Source: JBDKVA01 sp039679375 (GTDB taxonomy: Bacteria > Bacillota > Clostridia > Acetivibrionales > DTU013). From it: a DNA stretch of 57,412 bases. The notes below the pieces were generated by a model. The model saw only the letters and a list, made by a program, of their open reading frames with translations. It had not been told where the DNA came from and did no database searches. Below are positions 25,409 to 33,600 of this stretch, piece by piece (position 1 is the stretch's first letter; every line of letters starts with the position of its first letter). The stretch is taken from the NCBI GenBank assembly GCA_039679375.1, contig JBDKVA010000075.1, positions 1 through 57,412 of the forward strand, in the 5' to 3' direction. Made by a program: the position numbers and the translations under genes.

Positions 25409-26365
25409 TCACCATAAACTTGTTTCACCTGCATGTTTCGCAAGCGTATTTGATACCAGCAGAAATACAATATTGATTATCGAATTGAAAAGGCCTATTG
25501 CCGTGCCATAGCTGAAATTCCCCTGTTTTATTCCCGATCTGTATACGTACGTCGAAATGACATCCGATGTTGAATACGTTGCAGGCATCTGAAGCAGGAA
25601 TGCCTTATCAAAACCTACATTCATCAATTGCCCCATATTTAATATAAACAATATTACGATCGTCGGAGCGATACATGGAATGGTTATATGAATGATCTGC
25701 CTCCACTTGTTGGCTCCGTCGATTTTGGCCGATTCATATAGCTGCAGGTCAATACCGGCAATTGCAGCAAGGTAGATGATACTGTTGAAGCCCGTCTCTT
25801 TCCATATGCCGGATGCAATGTATATTGTCCTGAAGTAATAGTCCTTGGACAGGAAATAGATCCTTTCATATCCCAGAGAGTCGAGAAGGTTATTTATAAC
25901 ACCGGTTGAAGGATTTAAAAACATCGTAAGCATACTGCATACTACAACCGTTGAAATAAAGTGCGGCATATAGCTTACTGTCTGTACAAATTTTTTGGCC
26001 TTCAGATTGCCGACTTCATTCAGCATAAGGGCAAACATAATAGGGATTGGAAATTCCCATACAAGCATATAAAACGAAAGCAGAAGCGTATTTTTAATTA
26101 CAACAAACGAGTCCGGGCTAGAAAAGAATGAAATAAAATACCTGAGCCCTACCCATGGACTTGCTTCAAAGCCCTTATAAATCGAGTATTGCTTGAAAGC
26201 GATAAGGACTCCCCACATGGGCTTGTATTGAAAAAGTATATAGTAAATGACTGCCGGTAAAAGCATCAATAATAGGATCCTGCTGTTTTTTATCTTTTTA
26301 AGCAGGGGCTTCTGTGTAAAAACCTGAAGATAACCGGTCTTTACGTTTCCATTAACCGTTTTCAT
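25409..26365 (-). CDS. CUT1 sugar ABC transporter permease (LplB/YtcQ-partner type)
   Basis: 318 residues, six membrane helices (e.g. ILLLMLLPAVIYYILFQYKP). The ATPase-contact loop is ESAKIDGANKWRQIIHITIP. The LplB-type opening (YKPMWGVLIAFKQYS) and the ending suggest the oligosaccharide/lipoprotein-LplA subgroup. It pairs with the 24520-25407 permease and the lipoprotein at 26682. The 316-base gap to the lipoprotein gene holds repeats B and C and a strong hairpin. Confidence 0.92.
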   Translation of the reverse strand: MKTVNGNVKTGYLQVFTQKPLLKKIKNSRILLLMLLPAVIYYILFQYKPMWGVLIAFKQYSIYKGFEASPWVGLRYFISFFSSPDSFVVIKNTLLLSFYMLVWEFPIPIMFALMLNEVGNLKAKKFVQTVSYMPHFISTVVVCSMLTMFLNPSTGVINNLLDSLGYERIYFLSKDYYFRTIYIASGIWKETGFNSIIYLAAIAGIDLQLYESAKIDGANKWRQIIHITIPCIAPTIVILFILNMGQLMNVGFDKAFLLQMPATYSTSDVISTYVYRSGIKQGNFSYGTAIGLFNSIINIVFLLVSNTLAKHAGETSLW

Positions 26366-26380
26366 ATAAAATCACATCCA

Positions 26381-26474
26381 ATCAAAATCTCGGAGGCATT
26401 GAGCCCCGCTCGATGGCGCATTTTGCTTCGCAAAATCGCCTATTTGGAGCAAGATTTCACTATGCTCCATGAAT
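26381..26474. repeat. Dispersed structured repeat B, copy 2
   Basis: Strong similarity to 14762-14850, e.g. both contain CAAAATCGCCTATTTGGAGC. It has the small hairpin ATTTTGC-TTC-GCAAAAT and a GGAGCA / TGCTCC pair. It ends 16 bases before the permease start at 26365 (minus strand). Confidence 0.85.
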
Positions 26475-26493
26475 TAAATATTTAGTATATAAG

Positions 26494-26599
26494 TTGAACA
26501 AATGATTTGTACTAATGAATAAATAAAATTTGTTCAACATCAAATCAAGGTAACACATATGAAAAAACTTATGATCCCAATTCTTTTTTCAATGTATAT
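26494..26599 (+). repeat. Repeat C, copy 2
   Basis: 106 bases closely matching 19726-19831 but in the opposite orientation. Inverted arms TTGAACAAAT (26494-26503) and ATTTGTTCAA (26528-26537) are followed by ATCAAGGTAACACATATG and the same short reading frame. Confidence 0.85.
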
Positions 26600-26678
26600 G
26601 GGAGGGAAAAGCAGTATGCTTACTTGGTATAATGCTTTTCCCTCCAGTATCTACAATACCTGTGTTACATTTGTTTAA
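26559..26678 (+). CDS. Possible 39-residue leader-type ORF carried by repeat C
   Basis: Starts MKKLMIPILFSMYMGGKSSM and ends TCVTFV. The first 13 residues match those in copy 1 of repeat C at the DNA level. It runs opposite to the ABC operon and overlaps a strong hairpin (26601-26645). It is short, hydrophobic and lacks independent support, so it is probably not a stable protein. Confidence 0.2.
   Translation: MKKLMIPILFSMYMGGKSSMLTWYNAFPSSIYNTCVTFV
26601..26645 (-). terminator. Intercistronic hairpin between lipoprotein and permease genes
   Basis: GGAGGGAAAAGCA pairs perfectly with TGCTTTTCCCTCC over 13 bases, loop 19. On the minus strand it lies 37 bases after the lipoprotein stop and is not followed by a T-run. 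It is well placed to stabilise the lipoprotein message or partly end transcription, which would give more binding protein than permease. Confidence 0.6.
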
Positions 26679-26681
26679 GCT

Positions 26682-28250
26682 TTATTTTATACGATCATAG
26701 GCTGTCTTGTAATATGAAAGATATTTGTCCGTTCCGAGCGATTTCATTTTTGCAACATATGCGTCCCAGCCGGACATATCCACTTGCCCAAGAATGAATT
26801 TCGTAATATTCTCCTGCATGTTGGTAGTTATGGAGACCTTGAGCGGATTCATCGTGTCAGTTTCATCCTTCGTGAAAGCCATCCACATTTCAGGATTAAA
26901 ATGCTCTTCGCAATAATTGTAGTAATTCTTTATGCCGTCCAGCGTCCCGCCCTTATATTGTGTTTCCGCACACTTGTCATCCATTCTGAGGTTGAATCCG
27001 AAGGTGAGCAGGCCGTACATCATTTCCTTGGTCGAACCCTTCTCATCGGTAATAAATTGTCTCTCGTTATTCACTACTTTATAGGTCTCGCCTTCCTTGC
27101 CCCAGTTGGTAAGCTCCATGCCCTGGTCGCTGTACAGCCAGTCGACGAACTTCATGGCGTTATCGGAATTCTTCGTATTGCAGACCACATTGCCGCCGCC
27201 GTTATAGCTTGTACGAAGCAGCTTATTCTTCCCGTTTGTTCCTCCCTTGATCGGCGCCATCCAGACCATATTCGCATCCGGGTTTTCTGTCTTCATCGGC
27301 TTATTGAAAAAGTCCAGCCTTGTGATATAGTCGCATGTCACGAAGCTTTTGCTGGAGCTCAGCAATTCCACCCATGAATTGGTAGGCATTGTAAGGAAAT
27401 CAGGCGAAATCAGGCCTTCGCTGACAAGCTTCTTGAAGAAAAGTACCATCTCCTTGAAATTGTCCTCGATCGGTCCGTATTTCCATTCATTTTTATCGAA
27501 ATCAAAGTATGCATCATTGCTCGTAGACCATTCCGGACCGATTACATCGAACCGGACCTCAAGCGCTTTCCTCAAAGCAAAGGGATAACTTTCCGGATAT
27601 GCCGTTTTGAGTGCCTTCAGTACATTGTAAAGCTCTTCGTCTGTTGTGGGTATTGCCAGTTTGTTCTTATCCAGGATGTCCTTCCTGATCAGCCAGCCCA
27701 TTTCATTATTGCCCAGTCCGCCGACGATCGGGAACATGTATACCTTACCGTCTGCAGCAGTATAGGACTTCAGATCTTCTTTGGCGGACTTAGTGGTTTC
27801 ATACCATTTTGTGAAGCTGGGGAGATTTTTCATATTATCGGAAAGACATACGAATGGTCCGTCCATCGCGTAGGTATTTGCGGACACCGTGTCCATATAT
27901 ATGATATCCGGCAGATCGCCCGATGCGATCGCAAGCTGTATCTTATCATTGGCCTCATCACCATATGCTTTTACATCCATTGTAACGTTTGTAGCATCCT
28001 TTATGGCTTTGAGTATAAACCAGTCCTCCTTGAACGGCCAGCTTGCATTGGAATAAGTAATCATCGAAATCGTTACAGGTTTGTCGAAAAGTTTTGTCTG
28101 CTCAGGTGCCGCCGTGCTGGTTTGAGAATCGACAGCAGCTTTTGTGCTGGTTACAGTTGTATCGGTATCCCCCGAGGTGGAAGTTTTGCCACATGCAGTA
28201 AGCCCTAAAACTATTAAAATTGCTAAGACCAATGAAAATGTTCTTTTCAT
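26682..28250 (-). CDS. Extracellular sugar-binding lipoprotein (CUT1, LplA-like)
   Basis: 522 residues. A lipoprotein signal (lipobox LTAC, Cys20) is followed by a T/S-rich linker and a type-1 solute-binding fold (MITYSNASWPFKEDWFILKA; IQLAIASGDLPDIIYMD; a closing segment near FVDWLYSDQGMELTNWG). The length and motif style fit the large binding proteins that work with LplB/LplC permeases and take up oligosaccharides. Transcribed ahead of its two permeases. The start is ATG 28250, with GGAGGTAAC a few bases ahead. Substrate unknown; the nearby amino-sugar genes suggest an amino-sugar-containing glycan. Confidence 0.92.
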   Translation of the reverse strand: MKRTFSLVLAILIVLGLTACGKTSTSGDTDTTVTSTKAAVDSQTSTAAPEQTKLFDKPVTISMITYSNASWPFKEDWFILKAIKDATNVTMDVKAYGDEANDKIQLAIASGDLPDIIYMDTVSANTYAMDGPFVCLSDNMKNLPSFTKWYETTKSAKEDLKSYTAADGKVYMFPIVGGLGNNEMGWLIRKDILDKNKLAIPTTDEELYNVLKALKTAYPESYPFALRKALEVRFDVIGPEWSTSNDAYFDFDKNEWKYGPIEDNFKEMVLFFKKLVSEGLISPDFLTMPTNSWVELLSSSKSFVTCDYITRLDFFNKPMKTENPDANMVWMAPIKGGTNGKNKLLRTSYNGGGNVVCNTKNSDNAMKFVDWLYSDQGMELTNWGKEGETYKVVNNERQFITDEKGSTKEMMYGLLTFGFNLRMDDKCAETQYKGGTLDGIKNYYNYCEEHFNPEMWMAFTKDETDTMNPLKVSITTNMQENITKFILGQVDMSGWDAYVAKMKSLGTDKYLSYYKTAYDRIK

Positions 28251-28353
28251 TACATGTTACCTCCTTATTGTATTAAAATCGGTGACTTGTTCTGCAGAAA
28301 CATCACAATATTATAATAATCAATCTATTACACTTTTTTAAATGCCCAAAATG

Positions 28354-28370
28354 TTAGAAAATATTTCTAA
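28354..28370. promoter_or_regulatory. Inverted repeat upstream of the binding-protein gene
   Basis: TTAGAAA-ATA-TTTCTAA is a perfect 17-base inverted repeat, 103 bases before the binding-protein start and 50 bases after the AraC-type regulator stop. It could be a regulator site. AraC proteins more often bind direct repeats, so the link to the neighbouring regulator is uncertain. Confidence 0.45.
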
Positions 28371-28419
28371 GGATATAAAATAAACAAATTGAAGATAATC
28401 AAACAGATTAATGATTGAA

Positions 28420-30684
28420 TTACAAATTGCTCTTCCTATAGTCATTCGGCGTTTTTCCCGTATACTGCTTGAATAGTCTTATGAAAGTGTTTACGCTGTA
28501 TATTCCAACCTCCGGAGCAATATCCTTTACCTTCAGAAGGGAATTCTGCAAAAGTGCGCATGCTTTCGTCATCCTGACATTGTTCAGGTAATCGCTTAAA
28601 TTTACTCCTGTTTTCTTCTTAAAGTACCAGGATAAATATGCACGCGTTATTTTGAGGCTGTCTGCGAGGAGATCAACTGTGATCTCCTTTGAATAATTTT
28701 CATGAATATACTTCTTAACATAATCTACGATATAATCACTTTGTTTATGGTTATTCCCGATGTAGTCTATACACTCGGATATAATACCGGTGTATCTGTT
28801 CCTATAGTCCTCCAGGGAGGAGCATTGCTTCAAAAAGTAATATTCATTATTGGTGGGCAGATCCCTGGGGATTTCATTGGAAAATTGCAACAGCACATTG
28901 TAGCAGCAGTCTATCACCTGTACATAAAGAAGATACACGCAGTATTCATTGGCTTCCCTTTTCAAGTTATAATCAAAGACCTTGTCGATGAGTTGTATGC
29001 ACTCCTCCTTCTTTGCATTGGCCATCAGATTACTGAACTGTTTCTGCTGGTTTTCGGGAAAATAAAACACATCCGGTTTCTTTTCGAGTACCTTTTCCGT
29101 AATGATCTGTGTTTTATCAATAAGCTTCCTGTATTTCATGATCTCTGCGACCTTTTCATATGCCGCGTGCAGATCCGAGCTGCTTTCATATACATTGCCG
29201 CAAACAATAGTAAAATACACATATTCATCTTCCGACATCAATTTCTGCACCGTTCTGTCTATGGCGTCATCAATCGTTTCTATACCTTTTTTGATATTGA
29301 CGATGGATACGATCTGGTTATCTTCGGTCTGAAATGTGATCGCGCTGTCAAACTGCTCACACATGTACAGCTGTATAAGCTCCTTCAGGTTAACGGATCC
29401 TTTGCTTATATTCTTGGATATATTCTCATAATAAACATCCCTGTAGTGGACTTTAAACAGAATAATGGCATAATTATCCGACACGGAGGAATTTTTCCCG
29501 GGTTCATCCGCCTGTAATAATATATTTTTCAATCTCGCCTGGTAAAAATAATTTTCAAGCATGGAGTTCTTTTCCTTTATATCCTTCAAATACGTCGTAT
29601 TTTTGTCAATAATACCTGCAACGCCTTCCTTTATACTCTTTAGATCGACGATGTCCCTGCCTTTACTCGAAACATCGATGGATTCTCTGATGAGCCGATA
29701 GATCTGTTTGACCGGATTATTGAACTTTCTGACGATATAGACGGACAGCGCAAGGCTGATCATGACCGACAGTATTATGATCGCCATAAACAACCTGTTG
29801 GTTTCGTTGATTTGCTGTACCACTGCAGTATTCGGATAATACTTGCAATAGACCAGTGAATTCCTGGCAGACTTTTTTGTAAATACATAACCGTTTTTTA
29901 ATTTTGAAAATGAAGGTGTGTCACCCTTTCCGGTTATTACATCGGAAATAGCCGGATTCGCCTGATCTTTATCCGGGAAGATGAGCTCTCCGTTCGTGTT
30001 ATATATGTCGAAATCGTCCATAAAAGCCGGTACCAGGTCATCTGAAAAGTTCCTTATATCGATAAAGGCAATAAGAATATAAACTGAGTTCCTGTTATTC
30101 TTTAATGCAATGGGCATTGAGTATCTCCGCTTATATTTCTGTATGCCCGTATAAATTTCAAATTCATCTGCGGGATATACTTTATATGTAAAATCCTTTT
30201 TCATTTCACCCATCCAAAATTTTTCCGTATAGGATCCGTTTTTATTGAATATGTCAAAATAATCCTTTTTATAATATGTTCCTTCCGTAGTCAGGACATA
30301 ATCAAATTTATCGATCAAAACGACAAAATCCTGGAGGTAGTTATGATTCACCAGGTATTTCTGCAGCTTGTCGATCATGACCTGATCCTTATCATCAAGA
30401 TATTTCGGCGATTTTAAATAGCTGAAGAATTCCAGATAGAAATCCTTAAGCAATTTGCTTTCAATTTCACTGAAATACTGTTCAAATTCATTAACGGTGT
30501 TATTGAACTTTTCACTTGTATTATTGGTAATCTCCCTTTCCATGTTCCTTGTATAGATGTAGTTGGTCATGAGCTGGCATGAAGATATTACCAGTATTAC
30601 TACTATAAAGCCTATGATCAGCTTTGAGAACATGGACTTGAAACACATAAGTCTCTTAAGGAGCTTTTTCATATCTGCATTCAA
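28420..30684 (-). CDS. Membrane-bound sensor with AraC-type DNA-binding domain
   Basis: 754 residues. A membrane helix near 20-38 is followed by a ~260-residue extracytoplasmic sensor (Cache-like), a second helix (about 298-320, AIIILSVMISLALSVYIVRK), a middle cytoplasmic region and a C-terminal AraC double helix-turn-helix (VDYVKKYIHENYSKEITVDL ... TFIRLFKQYTGKTPNDYRKS). Such one-protein systems sense a ligand outside and act on the adjacent ABC operon. It lies directly upstream of the binding-protein gene on the same strand. No receiver or kinase domain was seen. Confidence 0.9.
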   Translation of the reverse strand: MNADMKKLLKRLMCFKSMFSKLIIGFIVVILVISSCQLMTNYIYTRNMEREITNNTSEKFNNTVNEFEQYFSEIESKLLKDFYLEFFSYLKSPKYLDDKDQVMIDKLQKYLVNHNYLQDFVVLIDKFDYVLTTEGTYYKKDYFDIFNKNGSYTEKFWMGEMKKDFTYKVYPADEFEIYTGIQKYKRRYSMPIALKNNRNSVYILIAFIDIRNFSDDLVPAFMDDFDIYNTNGELIFPDKDQANPAISDVITGKGDTPSFSKLKNGYVFTKKSARNSLVYCKYYPNTAVVQQINETNRLFMAIIILSVMISLALSVYIVRKFNNPVKQIYRLIRESIDVSSKGRDIVDLKSIKEGVAGIIDKNTTYLKDIKEKNSMLENYFYQARLKNILLQADEPGKNSSVSDNYAIILFKVHYRDVYYENISKNISKGSVNLKELIQLYMCEQFDSAITFQTEDNQIVSIVNIKKGIETIDDAIDRTVQKLMSEDEYVYFTIVCGNVYESSSDLHAAYEKVAEIMKYRKLIDKTQIITEKVLEKKPDVFYFPENQQKQFSNLMANAKKEECIQLIDKVFDYNLKREANEYCVYLLYVQVIDCCYNVLLQFSNEIPRDLPTNNEYYFLKQCSSLEDYRNRYTGIISECIDYIGNNHKQSDYIVDYVKKYIHENYSKEITVDLLADSLKITRAYLSWYFKKKTGVNLSDYLNNVRMTKACALLQNSLLKVKDIAPEVGIYSVNTFIRLFKQYTGKTPNDYRKSNL

Positions 30685-30760
30685 TCCTTTTCCGCCCGTT
30701 CAGCGATTATCATTAATTATAGTTCTTCTCAAGCCGGAGCCTGGCCTTATCGATACATTA

Positions 30761-30854
30761 ATTGAATGAAATTTTCTAAACACCTGTCTTCGCAAACATC
30801 ATAGAATCACTGCTGTTTGCGCAGCCATTCGTAAAGAAAATTAGTTCATTCAAT
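30761..30854. repeat. MITE-like nested inverted repeat
   Basis: Outer arms ATTGAATGAA-ATTTTCT (30761-30777) and AGAAAAT-tag-TTCATTCAAT (30835-30854) enclose an inner pair GCAAACA / TGTTTGC (30792-30798, 30814-30820). No coding potential. It lies in the 477-base gap between the AraC-type regulator and the second GntR gene and would form one long hairpin. Confidence 0.6.
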
Positions 30855-30952
30855 ATAGTATGAAATTTACCACCTGTTTCGATATACCAAGATTATATCA
30901 TTATATTGATATGTAATCAAAACCTAATCAGATTCATATACCGCTATTACCC

Positions 30953-31032
30953 TTCCATTTTCTGATAAAAGGCATATTAAAGTATTGCCGGAATTCCACC
31001 ACCACACTAAGATGCACAATATACTCCTTCCG
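30953..31032 (-). pseudogene. Decayed tctA fragment
   Basis: 30981-31027 matches the intact tctA (about 39276-39322) at 43 of 47 bases by hand count; the minus strand reads GVYCAS-stop-CGGGIPAIL-stop. The next bases (30953-30976) match the 3' end of tctA (38042-38065, coding MPFIKKRK) at 22 of 24. So two parts about 1.2 kb apart in tctA are joined here, with stops inside. It is a remnant with a large internal deletion, in the same orientation as the intact gene. Confidence 0.85.
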
Positions 31033-31045
31033 CATAAAAAATTAG

Positions 31046-31091
31046 TTGACATAAAATATATTATGTAGTACTCTATCAATAGAGACATAAT
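31046..31091 (+). promoter_or_regulatory. Promoter and likely operator of the GntR-ECF operon
   Basis: TTGACA (31046-31051) with a 17-base spacer to TACTCT (31069-31074). Overlapping the -10 is CTCTAT-CA-ATAGAG (31071-31084) inside wider arms ATTATGT (31060-31066) and ACATAAT (31085-31091). A repressor bound there would block the promoter; the GntR protein encoded next is the obvious candidate. Confidence 0.55.
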
Positions 31092-31161
31092 CATGTCGTA
31101 ACGTCATTGCATAATTTCCACTATTTCACTTTGATCCTGCACATTCAGGAGGATTAGCATT

Positions 31162-31887
31162 ATGGCAAGAGTAGAACCATTTTACCAGAGGGTAAGAGAT
31201 AGCATTGAAGAAAAGATCAAAAGCGGATTTTACAAGCATGGTGAGTACCTCCCGAGCGAATCAAAGCTTGAGGCTTATTACAAGGTGAGCCGTACCACTA
31301 TACGCAATGCCGTTCAAGATTTGGTGGACGATGGGTATCTGATCATAGTAAGAGGAAAAGGTACCAAGGTGACTTCCTCCAAGCTCAGCCCCAGGCTGCC
31401 GAGTCTGGTCAGCTTTACAGATATCGTCAAACAACAGGGTTTAAAGCCTTCTATGCCCTACATAAAGGTTCAGCAGATATACCCTGCTGAAGATATTGCG
31501 AAAAAACTTGATATAACCACGGATGAGAAAGTATATGAAATTTACCGTGTGCGTGCAGTTGATGATGAGCCGATAACAATACATCACTCCTATATTCCCG
31601 GTAAGTATATTGAAAATTTTAATGTCTCTGTACTCAAGGAGAAGCAATCGCTCTACCGTATGCTGGAGGAAGACTATAACATCATCATCCAGATGTCTGA
31701 GGATAACATAAGCGCAATACTTGCTGATACGCAAGTTGCAAAAGCGCTCAGTATCGAAAAAGGCTATCCGATTTTAAAGATTGAAAAAGTGGCATATGAC
31801 CAGAACAACAATAAAGTTGAATACGGACAAACTTTTTATAGAGGCGATAGATGGAGCCAGTCAATAATCATGCGTAAAAACTTCTAA
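31162..31887 (+). CDS. GntR/HutC-family regulator of the ECF operon
   Basis: 241 residues. Winged helix (YQRVRDSIEEKI; GEYLPSESKLEAYYKVSRTT; VRGKGTKV) followed by a UTRA domain (ITIHHSYIPGKYI; ending VEYGQTFYRGDRWSQSIIM). It probably binds the inverted repeat 31071-31084 and responds to a substrate or phosphorylated product of the operon. AGGAGG lies ahead of ATG 31162. It is a different protein from the NagR-like regulator at 22507. The following ecfT gene begins about 100 bases downstream on the same strand. Confidence 0.9.
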   Translation: MARVEPFYQRVRDSIEEKIKSGFYKHGEYLPSESKLEAYYKVSRTTIRNAVQDLVDDGYLIIVRGKGTKVTSSKLSPRLPSLVSFTDIVKQQGLKPSMPYIKVQQIYPAEDIAKKLDITTDEKVYEIYRVRAVDDEPITIHHSYIPGKYIENFNVSVLKEKQSLYRMLEEDYNIIIQMSEDNISAILADTQVAKALSIEKGYPILKIEKVAYDQNNNKVEYGQTFYRGDRWSQSIIMRKNF

Positions 31888-31991
31888 ATAATAAAAACTA
31901 TATTGAATTACTAATTGATAAAAATTGAATACGATGCAAGAAATATTGCAGGGGAGGCAGATCAGAGTTGAAAACTTTAGAAGGAGCTGTA

Positions 31992-32810
31992 ATGCCTGTT
32001 AGCAAGGAGCCTTACCTTAAAAGAATGAATCTTTATTCCAAGTTCGCTATTTTTGCCGGTTTTGTGGCAGTGGCAATGGTTTTTAACAATCCTTTTTCAC
32101 AATTGCCGATTTTACTGATATGTCTGGCACTTTGCATGGCTGCAGGTATTAAGGTAAAAGCGCTATTAAACACGGTAAAAACCGTTGTCAGTATTTTTAT
32201 GATACTGCTTGTGTTTTCTGCTCTTATCTATAATACTAACAGTGCACACCACGAAATTGCCAAACAAGTATATTTTATTCTGTTCAAAACAAGTTTTATG
32301 ACAGTTTCATTGACCAGCGGCGGCATACTTATGGGACTGAATTTCATAATCAAGATGATGATAATGATTTTAGCCGCCAATCTATTCTCACAGACCACAA
32401 CAGTAGAAGAAATGCTTTTCGGCCTCAATCGCATCGGCCTGCCTTATCAGATCGGCTTAATGTTAAGTATATCCTTAAGGTTTATCCCTACGTTGACAAA
32501 GGAAGTTGAGCAGATACAACAAGCGCAGAAATCCAGAGGAGCATCTACTAAAAGGAATAAGAAAGGAGGCAAAAGAGCTGTAGTACAAGGAATTATTCCG
32601 TTGTTTGTTCCAATGATCGTATCATCCATGCGGCGTTCCGATACCATGGCAATGTCTATGACATCCCGCGGATATGGTTTCTCAAACAAGCGCACGCAGT
32701 TGTTTGATATCAAGTTCCGTTTTGCTCAGCTTTTATTCTGTTTAGCAGATATTTGTGTCGTGGCAGCATGTATCTACATTAAAAGGAAATATGGTATAGG
32801 TGTACTATAA
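31992..32810 (+). CDS. ecfT: ECF transporter transmembrane component EcfT
   Basis: About 272 residues with four or five membrane helices and cytoplasmic coupling segments. The EcfT signature motifs are visible: AQKSRGAS and SMTSRGYGF, the Ala-Arg-Gly type helices that contact the ATPases. It links the ATPase pair to the substrate-binding S component. Two starts are possible: TTG 31968 (GGGGAGG upstream) and ATG 31992 (AGAAGGAG upstream); the second has better spacing. It is followed at once by the S component gene. Confidence 0.88.
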   Translation: MPVSKEPYLKRMNLYSKFAIFAGFVAVAMVFNNPFSQLPILLICLALCMAAGIKVKALLNTVKTVVSIFMILLVFSALIYNTNSAHHEIAKQVYFILFKTSFMTVSLTSGGILMGLNFIIKMMIMILAANLFSQTTTVEEMLFGLNRIGLPYQIGLMLSISLRFIPTLTKEVEQIQQAQKSRGASTKRNKKGGKRAVVQGIIPLFVPMIVSSMRRSDTMAMSMTSRGYGFSNKRTQLFDIKFRFAQLLFCLADICVVAACIYIKRKYGIGVL

Positions 32811-32833
32811 AAATTGTGGGAGTTGATGAATCT

Positions 32834-33394
32834 ATGGAAAATGAAAGAGAATTGATAGTAAAGAGCAATAGCTTCTTTACGCCTAAGCGCATGGCACGTA
32901 TGTCTATTTTAATTGCTTTGTCTGCAGTCGGAGCATTTGTTAAAATCCCTGCTCCTACAGGGGACATTGGACTTGACTCCGCTCCCGGTTACTTTGCCGG
33001 CCTGGTAAAGAAATGGGATTGGAAAGAGGCACAGATTATCGGTATCTTTGCACGTTTACTGGCAGCATGGGTAGTCGGCTTCCCTCTCGGAATACCGGTA
33101 CAAATTTGCTGGGGAGTCTTGCTTGGCAGCTGCATGGGTATATGGTCAAGACTTGCCGGTCTCAAATTTGGTAAGATTGCCGCAATAATCGCTGCAACGC
33201 TTACAAATGGCGTGGCCTTCTCACTTGTTGTCCTGCCGATAAGCTTTATTGTTGCCGGTGGCAGCACAGTTGCTGCAGCTTTCGGAACTGGTATCGCAAG
33301 TGTAATAAGCGTTTCCATAGCATCTGCTGTTGCATGTGCTATAGGTGCCGCAGCTAATCAGGTACTCTCAAAAGCCAGTTTTGTGAAAGGATAG
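32834..33394 (+). CDS. ECF transporter substrate-binding S component
   Basis: About 186 residues with six predicted hydrophobic helices. An N-terminal RMSILIALSAVGAFV helix and the loop IPAPTGDIGLDSAPGYFAGL are typical for the general ECF S-component fold. From memory the latter loop is reminiscent of the subgroup holding the alpha-ribazole transporter CblT, but I cannot show that the substrate is the same. Catabolic neighbours (PfkB kinase, SIS protein) argue for a sugar or nucleoside-like ligand. The frame is open from GTG 32816; ATG 32834 is a likely start. Confidence 0.8.
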   Translation: MENERELIVKSNSFFTPKRMARMSILIALSAVGAFVKIPAPTGDIGLDSAPGYFAGLVKKWDWKEAQIIGIFARLLAAWVVGFPLGIPVQICWGVLLGSCMGIWSRLAGLKFGKIAAIIAATLTNGVAFSLVVLPISFIVAGGSTVAAAFGTGIASVISVSIASAVACAIGAAANQVLSKASFVKG

Positions 33395-33404
33395 GAGGAT
33401 AATT

Positions 33405-33527
33405 ATGATTTTTTTATGGTGGCTGATTCTTATAGTACTTTGCTTTACTCCTTGTCTTGTCTATTTTGCAATCACAAAAAAGTATGGGGGAGAACCTCTT
33501 GTTTTGAAAGATAAATCAATGAAGTAA
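33405..33527 (+). CDS. 40-residue membrane peptide inside the ECF operon
   Basis: Begins MIFLWWLILIVLCFTPC and ends with a charged tail KDKSMK. One membrane helix (about residues 3-22), then a basic/polar cytoplasmic end. AGGAGG lies seven bases before ATG 33405, one of the best ribosome binding sites in the operon, and the ORF starts 10 bases after the S-component stop. No known family recognised. It may be an accessory subunit of the transporter, as CbiN and NikN are in metal ECF systems. Confidence 0.7.
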   Translation: MIFLWWLILIVLCFTPCLVYFAITKKYGGEPLVLKDKSMK

Positions 33528-33543
33528 GATACTACCTATATGA

Positions 33544-33575
33544 GAATGCTGACCGGAGTAATCCGGTCAGCATTC
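33544..33575 (+). other. 14-base-pair intercistronic hairpin
   Basis: GAATGCTGACCGGA / TCCGGTCAGCATTC with a GTAA loop. No T-run follows and the ecfA start lies 25 bases on, so this is more likely an mRNA-processing or stability element that separates the S/peptide message from ecfA than a full terminator. Partial termination cannot be excluded. Confidence 0.7.
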
Positions 33576-33600
33576 CTGCAAAATATTAGTGGAGGTTAAC

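Noticed and set aside
28702..29517. 271-codon plus-strand ORF
   Set aside because: Antisense to the AraC-type sensor gene, whose domains are unambiguous; hydrophobicity is a mirror effect.
31888..31967. Riboswitch before the ECF genes
   Set aside because: The gap is only about 100 bases, AT-rich, and has none of the conserved vitamin or purine riboswitch motifs I know.
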